64,000 bases of DNA from positions 477,660,400 through 477,724,399 of the forward strand of contig CM077115.1 in NCBI GenBank assembly GCA_039619475.1. The letters run 5' to 3'. Position numbers and translations under genes: made by a program. Of the stretch, positions 1 through 9,923 are shown piece after piece. Position 1 is the first letter of the stretch; each line of letters starts with the position of its first letter. A model generated the notes under the pieces. The model worked only from the letters and a program-made list of their open reading frames with translations, made no database searches and was not told where the DNA came from. Source of the DNA: Icerya purchasi. Lineage: Eukaryota > Arthropoda > Insecta > Hemiptera > Monophlebidae.

Positions 1-516
1 GCTGTAATCTACGTAAAAGATCTGAACGACGCTGAGAATAAAAATAGTTTTCTGTTTGCCGTTTTGGCAAAGTTTACGAAAAATCCGTTTTCGATGTGGC
101 AGTATAATTTATTACAGAATGTGTACGATTTCAACTTCATACGATTACCGGTACGTTCATTAGCAGATATTGAAACCTTCGAACGAACGAATGGTGTATC
201 TATTAACTTATACAAATTAATAGAAACCGATGGTGCCGATGCTGAAACGTGCAAGTATAAAATTAAAGTCGTTTATGCATTCCGAAAAAACCATAGTATT
301 TTAAATCATCGTAATCATACAAATATGTTGTACTGGGGTTCGAATGGTAATTTCCAGTTTGCCTGGATTAAAAAATTTAATCAACTCATACGAATTCAAT
401 CGCCAAATGCCAAATTCTCGTGCTGGGGATGTCTGGATTCGATGAAGGACGAATTTGAACATAACAACAGTCACCGTTGCGATGCGATCAGTTGGCGTAA
501 CATGCATTTTATGTAA
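1..516 (+). CDS. Gene A, left-arm copy, 3' part
   Basis: This is the C-terminal 171 codons of gene A, cut by the window start. Base 1 is in codon phase and the stop TAA is at 514-516. It is identical to the matching part of the complete copy at 16340-17167 and encodes the Polinton-like domain with its terminal CxxC...H...C cluster. A methionine-initiated reading from codon 22 is not needed, because the frame is open to the window edge and homology continues upstream. Whether the rest of the gene is intact on this side cannot be seen. Confidence 0.8.
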   Translation, partial: AVIYVKDLNDAENKNSFLFAVLAKFTKNPFSMWQYNLLQNVYDFNFIRLPVRSLADIETFERTNGVSINLYKLIETDGADAETCKYKIKVVYAFRKNHSILNHRNHTNMLYWGSNGNFQFAWIKKFNQLIRIQSPNAKFSCWGCLDSMKDEFEHNNSHRCDAISWRNMHFM

Positions 517-1549
517 ACTATTAAAAAAGTAAAGACGTACATTTTTTTTCTTTTTCACATATTTTTTATTTTTCAAAAACTTTTACAATGTTTTCTTTCG
601 AAATATATAGCACATGTAAACTTTATTAGAATATAATATATAATAATAATAAATAGTTTCATATATTTACATTTCTTATTTCATAAACTTAAAATTATTT
701 TAAAATTTTAGATTTTACTATAGTTGATAATATATTTCCAACTCCAGTCTGTATTAAAGCCTCTTGATCCTTACGTTGAATAGTTGAGTCAATATCATGT
801 ATCTAAGTATATTTATTATTTTTTATCACTTACGATTACTTTTCCATCCGTAAGTATTTATGTATGTTTTCCCCGGTTCTAAAAAATAAATCCGAACAGA
901 CATCCAGACTGTTGTGAAAGCACACTAATCTTCTACATTATACGTTACTCTATTACGAGTTCTTCAAAAATTGATTCGAATATTTTTTTCAATCCTAAAA
1001 ATTCATTCTTTCTACCCCCACCCCTCCCAGCTAAAATTACCGAAATCTTTATTTATTTTATCGATTCTAAAAATTAATCAATGGTTCACTCGAAAGCGTA
1101 CCGTACATTCCCACACACATATCTTCTATCACGCACATGCAGTTCTATATGTTTATTTTTTATTAACGATCTTTATTTTTTTTGTACCTGTATTACTTTT
1201 TCCTACACAGTCATGTCATCATATACAATTAACATTGTCAAAATAATTTTAACCTTTCGAGAAAGAAAAATCTCCGACCAATAAAAAAATGTTTATCAAC
1301 ATCACAATTATTTTTAATATTAATCGTTCGCTACAAACATAATTTTTTCGATCGTTTCAAGACATTATTGTTTCAAACGTCAATCCCTCTTTTCCAAGAA
1401 TCGATAAACTCTGCAGGTATACATCTCGTCGTCGCAACAACCATTACCTGCATGACTCGCATACCTTCAAGACCACTTGTACATTGCTCGCACGCTATTT
1501 ACCATTATTCGGTACAAGAATATTTTTCACACTCCCTCACATACATATG
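517..1549. other. AT-rich spacer between gene A and gene B (left arm)
   Basis: No convincing gene. Just downstream of gene A there is a pyrimidine-rich stretch followed by a sequence also present, diverged, downstream of gene B (near 3090-3130: Ts, then ttcaaaatcttttacattgt). The 3' flank was therefore duplicated together with the gene. AATAAA-type signals occur near 640-650. Short open frames at 971-1284 and 1368-1628 are low-complexity and have no recognisable domain. Confidence 0.5.
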
Positions 1550-1714
1550 CACATACACTCAAAGTCCTCGATTACTTTGTTCGTATACAAATATATTCAG
1601 CTTTCTCCGACAGAACAACATTTTCTGATGTAACATTCCCACTGCCGCACATAATTCAAAGGTAGTTAATGAGATAGACTATCGAACGGAATCATTCAAG
1701 CAGTCAGTATTAGT
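1550..1714 (+). promoter_or_regulatory. Conserved upstream block of gene B (left arm)
   Basis: A block of about 165 bp that recurs upstream of all three genes in the repeat (mirror copy 15142-15306; gene C 7022-7190 and 9665-9833; gene A 17284-17452). In the sense direction it contains TTCTGATGTAACATT, then AATTCAAAGGTAG, and ends near TCAGTATTAG, which resembles an arthropod initiator. TGAyGyAA, present in every copy, resembles a bZIP site. By eye the copies match at roughly 70% of positions. The role as promoter or 5' UTR is inferred from the conserved position. Confidence 0.6.
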
Positions 1715-1807
1715 TTTATGTTAAACATGTCTATTTTGTCGAATCTGTGTTCACGCATTATTAAAAAATTTACGTCAACGTTAAAGAAAATAATTTCCTA
1801 CGTTTTT

Positions 1808-1887
1808 TCTCTTTTTTTCTCTATCATTTTTTTCTGTCTTTTATCTTTTCTTTTTCTCTTTCTTTTTCTCTGTCTTTTTTTTTTAGT
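1808..1887 (+). promoter_or_regulatory. Long pyrimidine tract ending in TTTAG before gene B
   Basis: About 80 bases, almost all C and T, end in ttttttttag some 30 bases before the gene B ATG. This is what a strong 3' splice site looks like. A donor-like AAAG|GTAGTT lies at about 1658-1666 inside the conserved upstream block. A 5'-UTR intron is possible but not proven, and genes A and C do not show as clear an acceptor. Confidence 0.35.
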
Positions 1888-1916
1888 GAAAAGTTTGAAA
1901 TACATATTATTCAATC

Positions 1917-2936
1917 ATGAACGCTAATATAGTTAACGTAAGCAACAACTCAAAATCAATTAAGCACGCTGAATTTATTCAGAATTTATTTGCAAGTGAT
2001 AGCGACTCGTATACGTCTTCGTCACTTCAATTACAGCAATCAGATGATGGTTATTCTTCAACAGAATCAACATCTTTTGCACATAAAATCGTTGGTCCAG
2101 TATTATTGTCAGATCAGATGGATATAGCGGAATATTTTGTAGATTTCAGCTTCCATAAGGATTCTGATTATGGTTTTCTAGTAACCGAACTAGCGATGAT
2201 TGAGATGTCTGGCGGGAGGTATTTACATACGCTATACAAGCCAAGCAGAGCATGGTCTGCATCAAAAATGCCTCATTTACAATGCTCTTCCGTGAGTCAT
2301 TACTTGAAAAACCCCTCATTATTTCCCTGTCGGGAAGAAATATTCATGGCACGCGATATATTCACAATATTGTCCGAAAAACCGAAGGCTCGCGTATATA
2401 TTTTAACCACTTATGCAAAACTTATATTATGGGAACTTAACGAAAAGTCTGAATTGTTGCGTGACTTGGACTACGAACTCGTTAATATGGAGAAAGTCTT
2501 TCGAGTACCTAGTATCGATGATTTATATCAAGAATACTCTGGTATAAGCAATTTGCTAACTTGTAAACACCATTATGAGAATGATATTTTTCATTGTGCG
2601 GTGAAAAATGTTATGGTGATGAGGACATGGCACGATCACGTTATCCGTCCGCTGAAGCTTATGAACAATCTCAATATAAATGATTTAAGCCAGTTATTCA
2701 TTACAGCCACCAAAGAAATGATAATTACATTATTTCCAAGTTGCATCGGGGACATTTATATATTTTTACCGGACAGATTAAAACAGGATGATACGATAAA
2801 ATCATTTCTACCATGCTACGATCACGAACATGATAAAGAATATTATATCGACGGTGATACATTACGCAGGAGTACTCGAAATTGTGTCAAAGTAAAAGAT
2901 TGCGACGACTGTCAACATTCAATTCATACGGATTAA
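1917..2936 (+). CDS. Gene B (left arm): leader plus DnaQ-like virus-type domain
   Basis: This 339-aa protein has three parts. Residues 1-25 are a leader that matches the start of gene A (SK-x-I-x2-AEFIQ). Residues 26-60 are a Ser/Gln-rich linker. From about 73 to the end is a domain clearly paralogous to gene C. Aligned landmarks are D76, TEL at 90-92, YKPSRAW at 107-113, a Cys/His cluster 216-227 followed by KNVMVMRTW, FLPC near the end and a terminal CxxC. The family occurs in insect genomes and looks like a DEDDh-type 3'-5' exonuclease fold. Here the first motif is D-F-S, where gene C has D-I-Q, so catalysis is doubtful. The +1 frame after the stop is still open and homologous to tails of the sister genes. 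Domain family by recall; function unknown. Confidence 0.75.
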   Translation: MNANIVNVSNNSKSIKHAEFIQNLFASDSDSYTSSSLQLQQSDDGYSSTESTSFAHKIVGPVLLSDQMDIAEYFVDFSFHKDSDYGFLVTELAMIEMSGGRYLHTLYKPSRAWSASKMPHLQCSSVSHYLKNPSLFPCREEIFMARDIFTILSEKPKARVYILTTYAKLILWELNEKSELLRDLDYELVNMEKVFRVPSIDDLYQEYSGISNLLTCKHHYENDIFHCAVKNVMVMRTWHDHVIRPLKLMNNLNINDLSQLFITATKEMIITLFPSCIGDIYIFLPDRLKQDDTIKSFLPCYDHEHDKEYYIDGDTLRRSTRNCVKVKDCDDCQHSIHTD

Positions 2937-3069
2937 AAATTCAATAAAAGGCGCGGAATTTGAAAGATGGAGTTGTCTAGATCCTACGAAAGTTGAATAT
3001 GAACATAACAATTACCTTTCAATGTACCAAAGTCAGCTTTCGCGCAGTATGTATAATATGTGAAATAAA
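2937..3069 (+). other. +1-frame C-terminal extension of gene B and AATAAA
   Basis: After the TAA at 2934-2936 the +1 frame is open from about 2938 to a TGA at 3061-3063, directly followed by AATAAA (3064-3069). Its first residues (SIKGA) match the end of gene C (PIKGA). A later stretch (LDPTKVEYEHNN) matches the end of gene A (LDSMKDEFEHNN). The ancestral gene B therefore had a longer C-terminus, and the present stop results from a frameshift or is bypassed by one. The mirror copy is at 13787-13919 (minus strand). Confidence 0.6.
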
Positions 3070-5516
3070 ACCATATTTTTTTCTTTTACTCGCATTTTTA
3101 TTTTTATTATTTCAAAATCTTTTACATTGTTTCACATAAATTATAATGTATGTATGTATATATGTATGGAATTTTAATATGTAATAATATACATTTCCTA
3201 CATTTTATTTTATTTCATGGTCATATAATTACTTTAAAATTATTTAGATACACCGCAGATATTATAGTACCGAACACATCATTTATTATTTCATTCTATT
3301 TCAATTAATATGTTGTATGGATGAAATCGAATCAATTTATGTAACTGTTTATTTAAATTTAAATAATCTTTTTCTTTTTCTTTTTTTTTTATCTCTCAGC
3401 ATATGCATGCGTGTGATTGCATATACAAGTATGAAAAAAATTATTTTTTTTTATTTTTTCCTCGATATGAATGGTAAATCTACGACTTTATTTGAAAAAA
3501 CGGTCAAAACCTGATACATAGATTTCAAACTTTGATGGAAATTTTCATAACATGTTCAGTTTACACTTATTATTTAAAAAAAAAAAATATTTTTCATTAT
3601 TCGTATCACTTAAATAGACTGATACAACAGAGAGAGAAAATAAAAAGCTAAATTTTTACATGTGAGGGAGGGAGTTGATGAAAACGTACGAGTCTTATTA
3701 TTTGGAATACAGATTACGAAGGAAATTTTTATACAATGTTTCGTTCTAAGATTTTTTCATTTTTTACATTTAAAATTTTTCAATACGAAAATATTTCGAA
3801 ATCAACACGAACGTCTACGAATAGTCTTCATCATTATAGAAGCACCTGCAGATCATGTATCGACACTGCATGCGCGTAAGGGTGAGTAAATATGTGTGAA
3901 TATGTGTGAACATGTGTGTATGTATGCTTGAAATGTGCGAAATAGCTAATAAGAAACAACCGTTGAATCGCAGCGACAGGTAGAGATCCGCTTATAGAAT
4001 AAGAGAGTGAGAGTGAGATAAATTATGTACCTTTATTATTGCAGAACTGCACTGCAGTGGCAGACATGAAATATCCGTTAGCATCCTTTTCGAGGCAGTT
4101 TTATAAAAAAAGCCGAAAATTAGCTTTAAAACTGGATGAATGAGATAGTTGATAATACACATACCATTAAGACCGGTATACGTGTATGTGGGCATGTGTG
4201 TGAGCGCACGGTTAAATGAATGACAAAAGATTATTAACTGCATAGGCATTGTTAAATACAACTATACTGATTTATCCGTAAAACTAACAAATTTTACCGT
4301 TGTTTTCTTTCTTTTCTTCTTTCACGTTTTACAAAAAAATCATGTTAGTTCTAAAAATATTGCTAAATTAAAATTAAATCGATCATGTTATTTTATTTTT
4401 TATTTTTGTTTCTTTAAACAATGTGTTACGATCGTATTTATCTTACTCAATCTTTTACCTAATATTCTAACGGTTTTAGACAACAGCAGAAATATGCAAG
4501 TTACCATGGATGTATTATATTTTATTCGTGTATATGTGTATACACGCTTTCTATACAAGCGTATGCAAATATCAAATGCCGGAAATGTATGATAATATAA
4601 TTTTTTAAATCAATGGTTAACATATTATTAATTTTTTTTTTTCACCCTATAATATACAAAATAACAACATACTTGCTTTTACAACAATATTTAAATTCTA
4701 CAAAAAATAAATGTCCCCAGGGTGGGGAGTAAAATATCATGAAGAATCACTGTTTTTTGTTTTTTTTTCTTTGATTCACAATCTTCTTTTTCTTTATATT
4801 ATTTTTTATTTCAGAGATTTTTTAAATTAGTTTTCTTTTCACTGCAATATGGAATCTGTTAATTTATTGTATATGCTATATAATATGATAAATGCTAAAA
4901 TTCGGAAAGTTTTTTTAAAGAAGTAATTGACAGAAGAGTATACTTTTGAAAACAAGAGAGTGAAGAGGCTATACATAAAAAGCAATATGGTGCATTAAAC
5001 ATAACAAAAAAAAACAAAAAAAACAGAAGAAACGTAAACACAAAGACTATTATGTTTTTTTCATTAATCTATTCAATTACAACCTTTTTTTTTTTTTCAT
5101 TCATCTATATTCTAAGTTCCATCATAAGTTTCAATTTTTTATATGATGCCTACTAATTTCTATGTTTACTTAATTTATTTACTTTTCCACGAATGTTTTT
5201 TAGAATTAAATTTTGAAAAAATTAAACATCGCACCTGCGTCAACTATCACATTAAATACGTGTAGAAATTTTCATTTCAAACACCGCCGGAAAATAACAT
5301 GGGTTTTTTTTTTTTTTTTTTTTGCTATTTTTTAAAAATTTATTCATACTCTCTCTAATTATAGCTATTTTTACACCATTTTTCTTAACTTTTACTCATT
5401 TTTATATTCTACATACAATGCTTAAGGTATTAGATGATGCAAATTCTAAATACATCATATTGCTATCATCTCTGTTTATTTTTTTTTATTATTTTCTTAT
5501 GTACATGTATTAAAAC
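3070..5516. other. AT-rich noncoding stretch (left arm)
   Basis: No supportable gene. Homopolymer runs and short CA/TG-rich stretches are frequent (for example 3890-3930). The open frames here (3317-3514, 3662-3889, 3992-4261, 5322-5513) are short, low in complexity and without a recognisable domain. Mirror: 11339-13786. Confidence 0.5.
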
Positions 5517-5821
5517 TAGTGATGTGCGATTTCGAAATGTTTTTACAATCGAAACAACCGATAATCGTCAAAAAAAAAAAAAAACAATCGAATGATTTTT
5601 GTGGATACGAATGAATTATTCGAATAAAAACCGGAACCATTCGAACACAAACGAATGAAGTATTTGTTAAACATCGACTAGATTCTTCCGAGAGAAATAG
5701 CATTTCGAATGATTGTTGTGAATACGAATGAATTATTCGAACCACGGAACAATCGAATGCATTCAAAGTCATCGAACAATCAAATAATTCGAATGAATCA
5801 TTTCGAAGTTGCCCATCACTA
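5517..5821. mobile_element. hAT-type MITE (left arm)
   Basis: A 305-bp nonautonomous element with terminal inverted repeats starting TAGTGATG (left TAGTGATGTGCGATTTCGAA; right end reads the same inverted with a few changes). It is flanked by an 8-bp direct repeat, ATTAAAAC at 5509-5516 and ATTAGAAC at 5822-5829, with one mismatch. TAGnG termini and 8-bp target duplications fit the hAT superfamily. The interior is built from repeated TTCGAATGA-like motifs. The copy at 11034-11338 shows that insertion preceded the inverted duplication. Confidence 0.75.
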
Positions 5822-6100
5822 ATTAGAACCCATATGATTTTACAATAAAAAAAGTGTTTATACTCATTATTGAAGTTGAATATGTATAGATAATATTTAC
5901 ATTTAAAGGAAAAAGAAAAAGTTATTTTTATTATTCCATTTGCACGCGAAAAAAATTATGAAATGTAAAATATATATATAATTCATGTAATATATTTACA
6001 AACGATTAACAAGAATAAAAGAAAATTAATTTAAAAAATAAATAAATATCACAAAAAATTTAAAGATGGAAAAATTACAAGATTATGATTCGTACAATGC

Positions 6101-6931
6101 TCACAAATTGGCTCCTTTGATCGGGTTATGTTGGAATTCGAACAAACTTGCATGGTTGCATTGCGGACAATCTTTGATTAAGGTGGGATGTACTGCACTG
6201 AGTGGAAAAGAATCTGGAATATCATAGCTATGATGTTTAAAACACGGTAAGAAGCGTTTGATACATCGATCATTCTTCAGTGCTACAGGTAATTTATTGT
6301 AAAAATCGCAAATTTTTTGAGGGCATACATTAATTAATATCTCTGCAGTAATATTTTGCATCAAGTCGCACGTAGAATATTTTACTAATGATAATATAGG
6401 TCTAACATTTACATCGTACCATTTCATCATCACATATACATTCTGCAATGAACACCTATGTATGTTTTTATCCGTGTGTGCATCACATTTTACAACTCTT
6501 GATATTCCTTTATACATATTATTTAATTTCCTTAAATTGGGTATACCGAATTCTTTTTCTAAATTAATAATCTTGAATCTTGAAAGTGATGTTTCAAATA
6601 GTTTTATCCATATAGTGGTAATTTTTTCATTTCCTTTAATGTAAATATTCAATGGTTCAAAATCTTCCAACACATTTTCTATATCACCAGCAATAGATTC
6701 GTAATTGTAATCTCCTGCATTCCACGGAATTGAATGACAGTTTTGAATTATCCTCATGTTTTCTTGTTTTTTATTATTGGATAATACATCCCATTCGAAT
6801 GGAGGCTTGTAAATTCTATGAAATTGAATTTCACCATCGATACTTATTATTGAAAGTTCCTTAATGATGTACGTATCATTATCATATTTAAAACATTGAA
6901 TATCGATAATTACCTCACGTGCTACTATCAT
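6101..6931 (-). CDS. Gene C (left arm): DnaQ-like virus-type protein
   Basis: This 276-aa protein lacks the leader of genes A and B. Visible motifs in order: D10-x-Q12 followed by KEL (24-26), KPPFEW (42-47), CHSIPWNAGD (65-74), YIKG (97-100), a Leu-Glu segment at 124-130, C149-x2-H152, HRC (158-160) leading into NVYVMMKWY, FLPC, and a terminal CxxC. This order matches a family found in insect genomes and associated with virus-like elements; the fold resembles DEDDh exonucleases, with Q where E is usual. It lies convergent to gene B, with the shared upstream block about 90 bp before its ATG. It has the fewest changes from the family pattern of the two DnaQ-like paralogues. Function unproven. 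Confidence 0.75.
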   Translation of the reverse strand: MIVAREVIIDIQCFKYDNDTYIIKELSIISIDGEIQFHRIYKPPFEWDVLSNNKKQENMRIIQNCHSIPWNAGDYNYESIAGDIENVLEDFEPLNIYIKGNEKITTIWIKLFETSLSRFKIINLEKEFGIPNLRKLNNMYKGISRVVKCDAHTDKNIHRCSLQNVYVMMKWYDVNVRPILSLVKYSTCDLMQNITAEILINVCPQKICDFYNKLPVALKNDRCIKRFLPCFKHHSYDIPDSFPLSAVHPTLIKDCPQCNHASLFEFQHNPIKGANL

Positions 6932-7021
6932 TGTTACAGTTGTTATTAAAGAGAAAAGAAAAAAAACTAAAACTTTTAATAGTAACTAAAATTTAAACGT
7001 GTGAAGAACACTAATTCGTGA

Positions 7022-7190
7022 AACTAATAACAAGCGAGCGAATACAGTTATTCAGAGAGTTGACATAATGTCTACCTTTGAATTAGATGCATTCGATGAA
7101 ATGTTGCATCAGAAAAATGCCCTTCAAACGGAGAAAGTTGATTGCATACATTGATGAATGAAGTTGTTAAGAACTTGTACATACATATAC
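7022..7190 (-). promoter_or_regulatory. Conserved upstream block of gene C (left arm)
   Basis: Third version of the block seen before genes A and B, in the gene-proximal position. Sense core: TTCTGATGCAACATTTC, then AATTCAAAGGTAGAC and TTATTAGTTTCACG. Read on the plus strand it also happens to hold a 28-codon frame starting at 7069. The other copies of the block do not keep that frame, so it is likely not coding. A second conserved piece, aagatccggttt with flanks (7244-7300), is shared with gene A only (17526-17575). Confidence 0.55.
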
Positions 7191-7520
7191 ATTTTGTTTG
7201 TGGTAGTGTATGCATGTATACATGAGATCTTACATATAAGTAAGGGTCAAGATCCGGTTTTAACAGCTGTATCAGACGATCTTAACGTGCAGCTATGTAC
7301 ATGCAGGGATAGACTTTAATATAATCATTATCGATGGTAAACGAGAACATTAATTCATTTTTAAATTTTAATATATCGTCTTCCATCACTAATAAGATAA
7401 CATAAAAAACTACTAACTTAACTGAATATATCCTTCTTCAACCAACTTTTCCTCAATCATTCGAATTTCATCATCTACACCAACATTTCACACTTTTTTA
7501 GATGTATGCGATAACAATAA

Positions 7521-8096
7521 TCACTCAACCAATTCATTAGGATCGTCTGAATAATCGATCGGTGTATCTTCATGACATACTCCGCCATCAGCACAATGCT
7601 TAGTCTTTGCTCCATCATAGTAAATTTTTACACTTGATCCATTAGACTGAAACATCGGACGTATTATTTTTCTGTATTTAGGAAATGTAGTACCCTTTAA
7701 TACACCAGTAGCATGTAAATGAGCTCTAGTACACTCAAGTATTTATTTATATAGATCTAAATCATTATTTTGTATATTTATTCTCATCTATATGCGATAC
7801 CATTAGTAAATGAAAGAGTCCGGGTGTGTAAGGAAATTTTATTTGCTTACTTCCTTTTCCTAAATAAATTTCACCATATTTGCAGTCCCAAGAAATCAAT
7901 GTCGATCCTATCAGATACTCATCAATGTTTGTATCATAGTGTATTCCATATACTTGATCATTCGGAACAAGTTCATCAAAATCTGTATGAAATGAATCTA
8001 CTTCACTTATGTTAAACGACTTAGCTTTGAGTTTGTTTTTTAATATTTTCATCTTTAATTTCAGACTCAGCGTCACTTCTCTGTTTACTATTAGAC
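7521..8096 (-). pseudogene. Decayed Polinton-companion gene, left-arm part
   Basis: Mirror of the 3' part of the pseudogene at 8620-9334. It is cut at the arm breakpoint (8096), so its 5' part is missing here and foreign sequence is joined instead. Recognisable segments are VYGIHYD, a GKGSKQIKFPYTPGLFHLL-like block and ECTRAH. A frameshift and an in-frame stop lie between the last two. A 153-codon frame (7765-8226) runs across the breakpoint but is a chance fusion. Confidence 0.55.
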
Positions 8097-8260
8097 AATC
8101 ATGCGATAGTGATTCATTATTTAGAGGCTGTAGGATACACTCGAAATAATCAAATATAACAAATGGTACAAATTCTTGCTGTTTATGTTGTTGAAATCTC
8201 GATATTTTATTCTCCTTTGTTGGCATAAGAACTGTAGCAGGAGTATTGGGTTAGATTTAC
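8097..8260 (-). pseudogene. Fragment of Polinton-type DNA polymerase B
   Basis: The minus strand reads PFVIFDYFECIL about 20 residues after MPTKENK. It matches the start of the exonuclease region of protein-primed B-family polymerases in Polintons/adintoviruses (usual form PFviYaDFEcil). In those polymerases this segment follows directly on the domain found in gene A. Only about 50 codons are present before the arm breakpoint; polymerase motifs are absent. Identification is from recalled family pattern. Confidence 0.5.
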
Positions 8261-8758
8261 TTTCAGTCCAGAAATTTGTCAGGCCAATGTTACGTTTAGA
8301 GAAAATCTGCTCTATCTATTTATATTGAATTTTAATAACTTATATATAACATGAAGTATATTTTAAGTATTTAAAATAATATGAAATTCACAGTGATTGA
8401 TATATATGGTGAAATGTATGTATAAAGGAAGATTTACTCACAAGTTTTGATGAAATTCTAGTTATTTAAAATGTTGTTATCAAAGAGTAAATCATTGGTT
8501 AATACTGATAACAACAATAATGGAATGAATAAGGAAGCAAGACTGAAAAAATGAACTAGACAGGATATGTAGCGATATAATGTAAAAATATAACCTATTG
8601 AAGTCCGAGTGGAAACCAATTACAAGTACTTCAGCCGCCACATTGGAACCTATTATGAAACCGTTATTGGAAATTCATGAAGCATTACAAAAATCTGAAA
8701 GATTAAAATGGATTCTTATGGAATAAATGATACATCAATGGTAAAAACGTCAAAAACG
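8097..8758. other. Unique centre of the inverted repeat
   Basis: This 662-bp stretch separates the arms and has no inverted partner. Its left end encodes, on the minus strand, a fragment of a B-family DNA polymerase. Its right end carries the 5' part of the companion pseudogene on the plus strand. The middle (about 8290-8600) is AT-rich with no recognisable feature. The two ends hold different coding remnants, so this is not a simple fold-back loop. Confidence 0.85.
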
Positions 8759-9334
8759 GTCTAATAGTAAACAGAGAAGTGACGCTGAGTCTGAAATTAA
8801 AGATGAAAATATTAAAAAACAAACTCAAAGCTAAGTCGTTTAACATAAGTGAAGTAGATTCATTTCATACAGATTTTGATGAACTTGTTCCGAATGATCA
8901 AGTATATGGAATACACTATGATACAAACATTGATGAGTATCTGATAGGATCGACATTGATTTCTTGGGACTGCAAATATGGTGAAATTTATTTAGGAAAA
9001 GGAAGTAAGCAAATAAAATTTCCTTACACACCCGGACTCTTTCATTTACTAATGGTATCGCATATAGATGAGAATAAATATACAAAATAATGATTTAGAT
9101 CTATATAAATAAATACTTGAGTGTACTAGAGCTCATTTACATGCTACTGGTGTATTAAAGGGTACTACATTTCCTAAATACAGAAAAATAATACGTCCGA
9201 TGTTTCAGTCTAATGGATCAAGTGTAAAAATTTACTATGATGGAGCAAAGACTAAGCATTGTGCTGATGGCGGAGTATGTCATGAAGATACACCGATCGA
9301 TTATTCAGACGATCCTAATGAATTGGTTGAGTGA
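8620..9334 (+). pseudogene. Decayed Polinton-companion gene, more complete copy
   Basis: In conceptual translation three frames hold pieces of one protein. A 5' piece has LEPIMKPLLEIHEALQKS (about 8640-8700), followed by stops. A middle piece runs from the ISEVDSFHTDF region to KYTK (about 8841-9090) and includes VYGIHYD and a TPGLFHLL block. A 3' piece has ECTRAH then KYRKIIRPMF, ending at TGA 9332-9334. At least two frameshifts and several stops break it. The order and motifs match an uncharacterised family I associate with Polinton-like elements of animals. No function is assigned. Confidence 0.55.
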
Positions 9335-9664
9335 TTATTGTTATCGCATACATCTAAAAAAGTGTGAAATGTTGGTGTAGATGATGAAATTCGAATGATT
9401 GAGGAAAAGTTGGTTGAAGAAGGATATATTCAGTTAAGTTAGTAGTTTTTTATGTTATCTTATTAGTGATGGAAGACGATATATTAAAATTTAAAAATGA
9501 ATTAATGTTCTCGTTTACCATCGATAATGATTATATTAAAGTCTATCCCTGCATGTACATAGCTGCACGTTAAGATCGTCTGATACAGCTGTTAAAACCG
9601 GATCTTGACCCTTACTTATATGTAAGATCTCATGTATACATGCATACACTACCACAAACAAAAT

Positions 9665-9833
9665 GTATATGTATGTACAAGTTCTTAACAACTTCATTCA
9701 TCAATGTATGCAATCAACTTTCTCCGTTTGAAGGGCATTTTTCTGATGCAACATTTCATCGAATGCATCTAATTCAAAGGTAGACATTATGTCAACTCTC
9801 TGAATAACTGTATTCGCTCGCTTGTTATTAGTT
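9665..9833 (+). promoter_or_regulatory. Conserved upstream block of gene C (right arm)
   Basis: Mirror copy of 7022-7190, ending about 90 bp before the gene C ATG. See that entry for motifs. Confidence 0.55.
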
Positions 9834-9923
9834 TCACGAATTAGTGTTCTTCACACGTTTAAATTTTAGTTACTATTAAAAGTTTTAGTTTTTTTTCTTT
9901 TCTCTTTAATAACAACTGTAACA

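Larger units (their letters stand above)
1..8096. repeat. Left arm of giant inverted repeat
   Basis: Position x in this arm pairs with 16856-x on the right at the outer end and 16855-x further in. The change comes from a homopolymer near 5308-5327 (20 T) against 11532-11552 (21 A). The only substitution I noticed is near 5141, in the stretch reading tatatgatgcc here and tatgtgatgcc on the other arm. Every open frame on this arm has an identical mirror copy. The arm begins before the window, because base 1 already pairs with 16855 inside gene A. Confidence 0.97.

Noticed and set aside
1718..1927. 69-codon hydrophobic frame before gene B
   Set aside because: It is the translation of the pyrimidine tract and gives runs of F, L and S; no independent support.
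7069..7155. 28-codon frame on the plus strand in the gene C upstream block
   Set aside because: The homologous blocks before genes A and B do not keep the start or the frame.
7765..8226. 153-codon open frame as an intact gene
   Set aside because: It crosses the arm breakpoint at 8096. Its first third is a polymerase fragment, the middle is read out of the natural phase, and the end falls back into the decayed companion gene.
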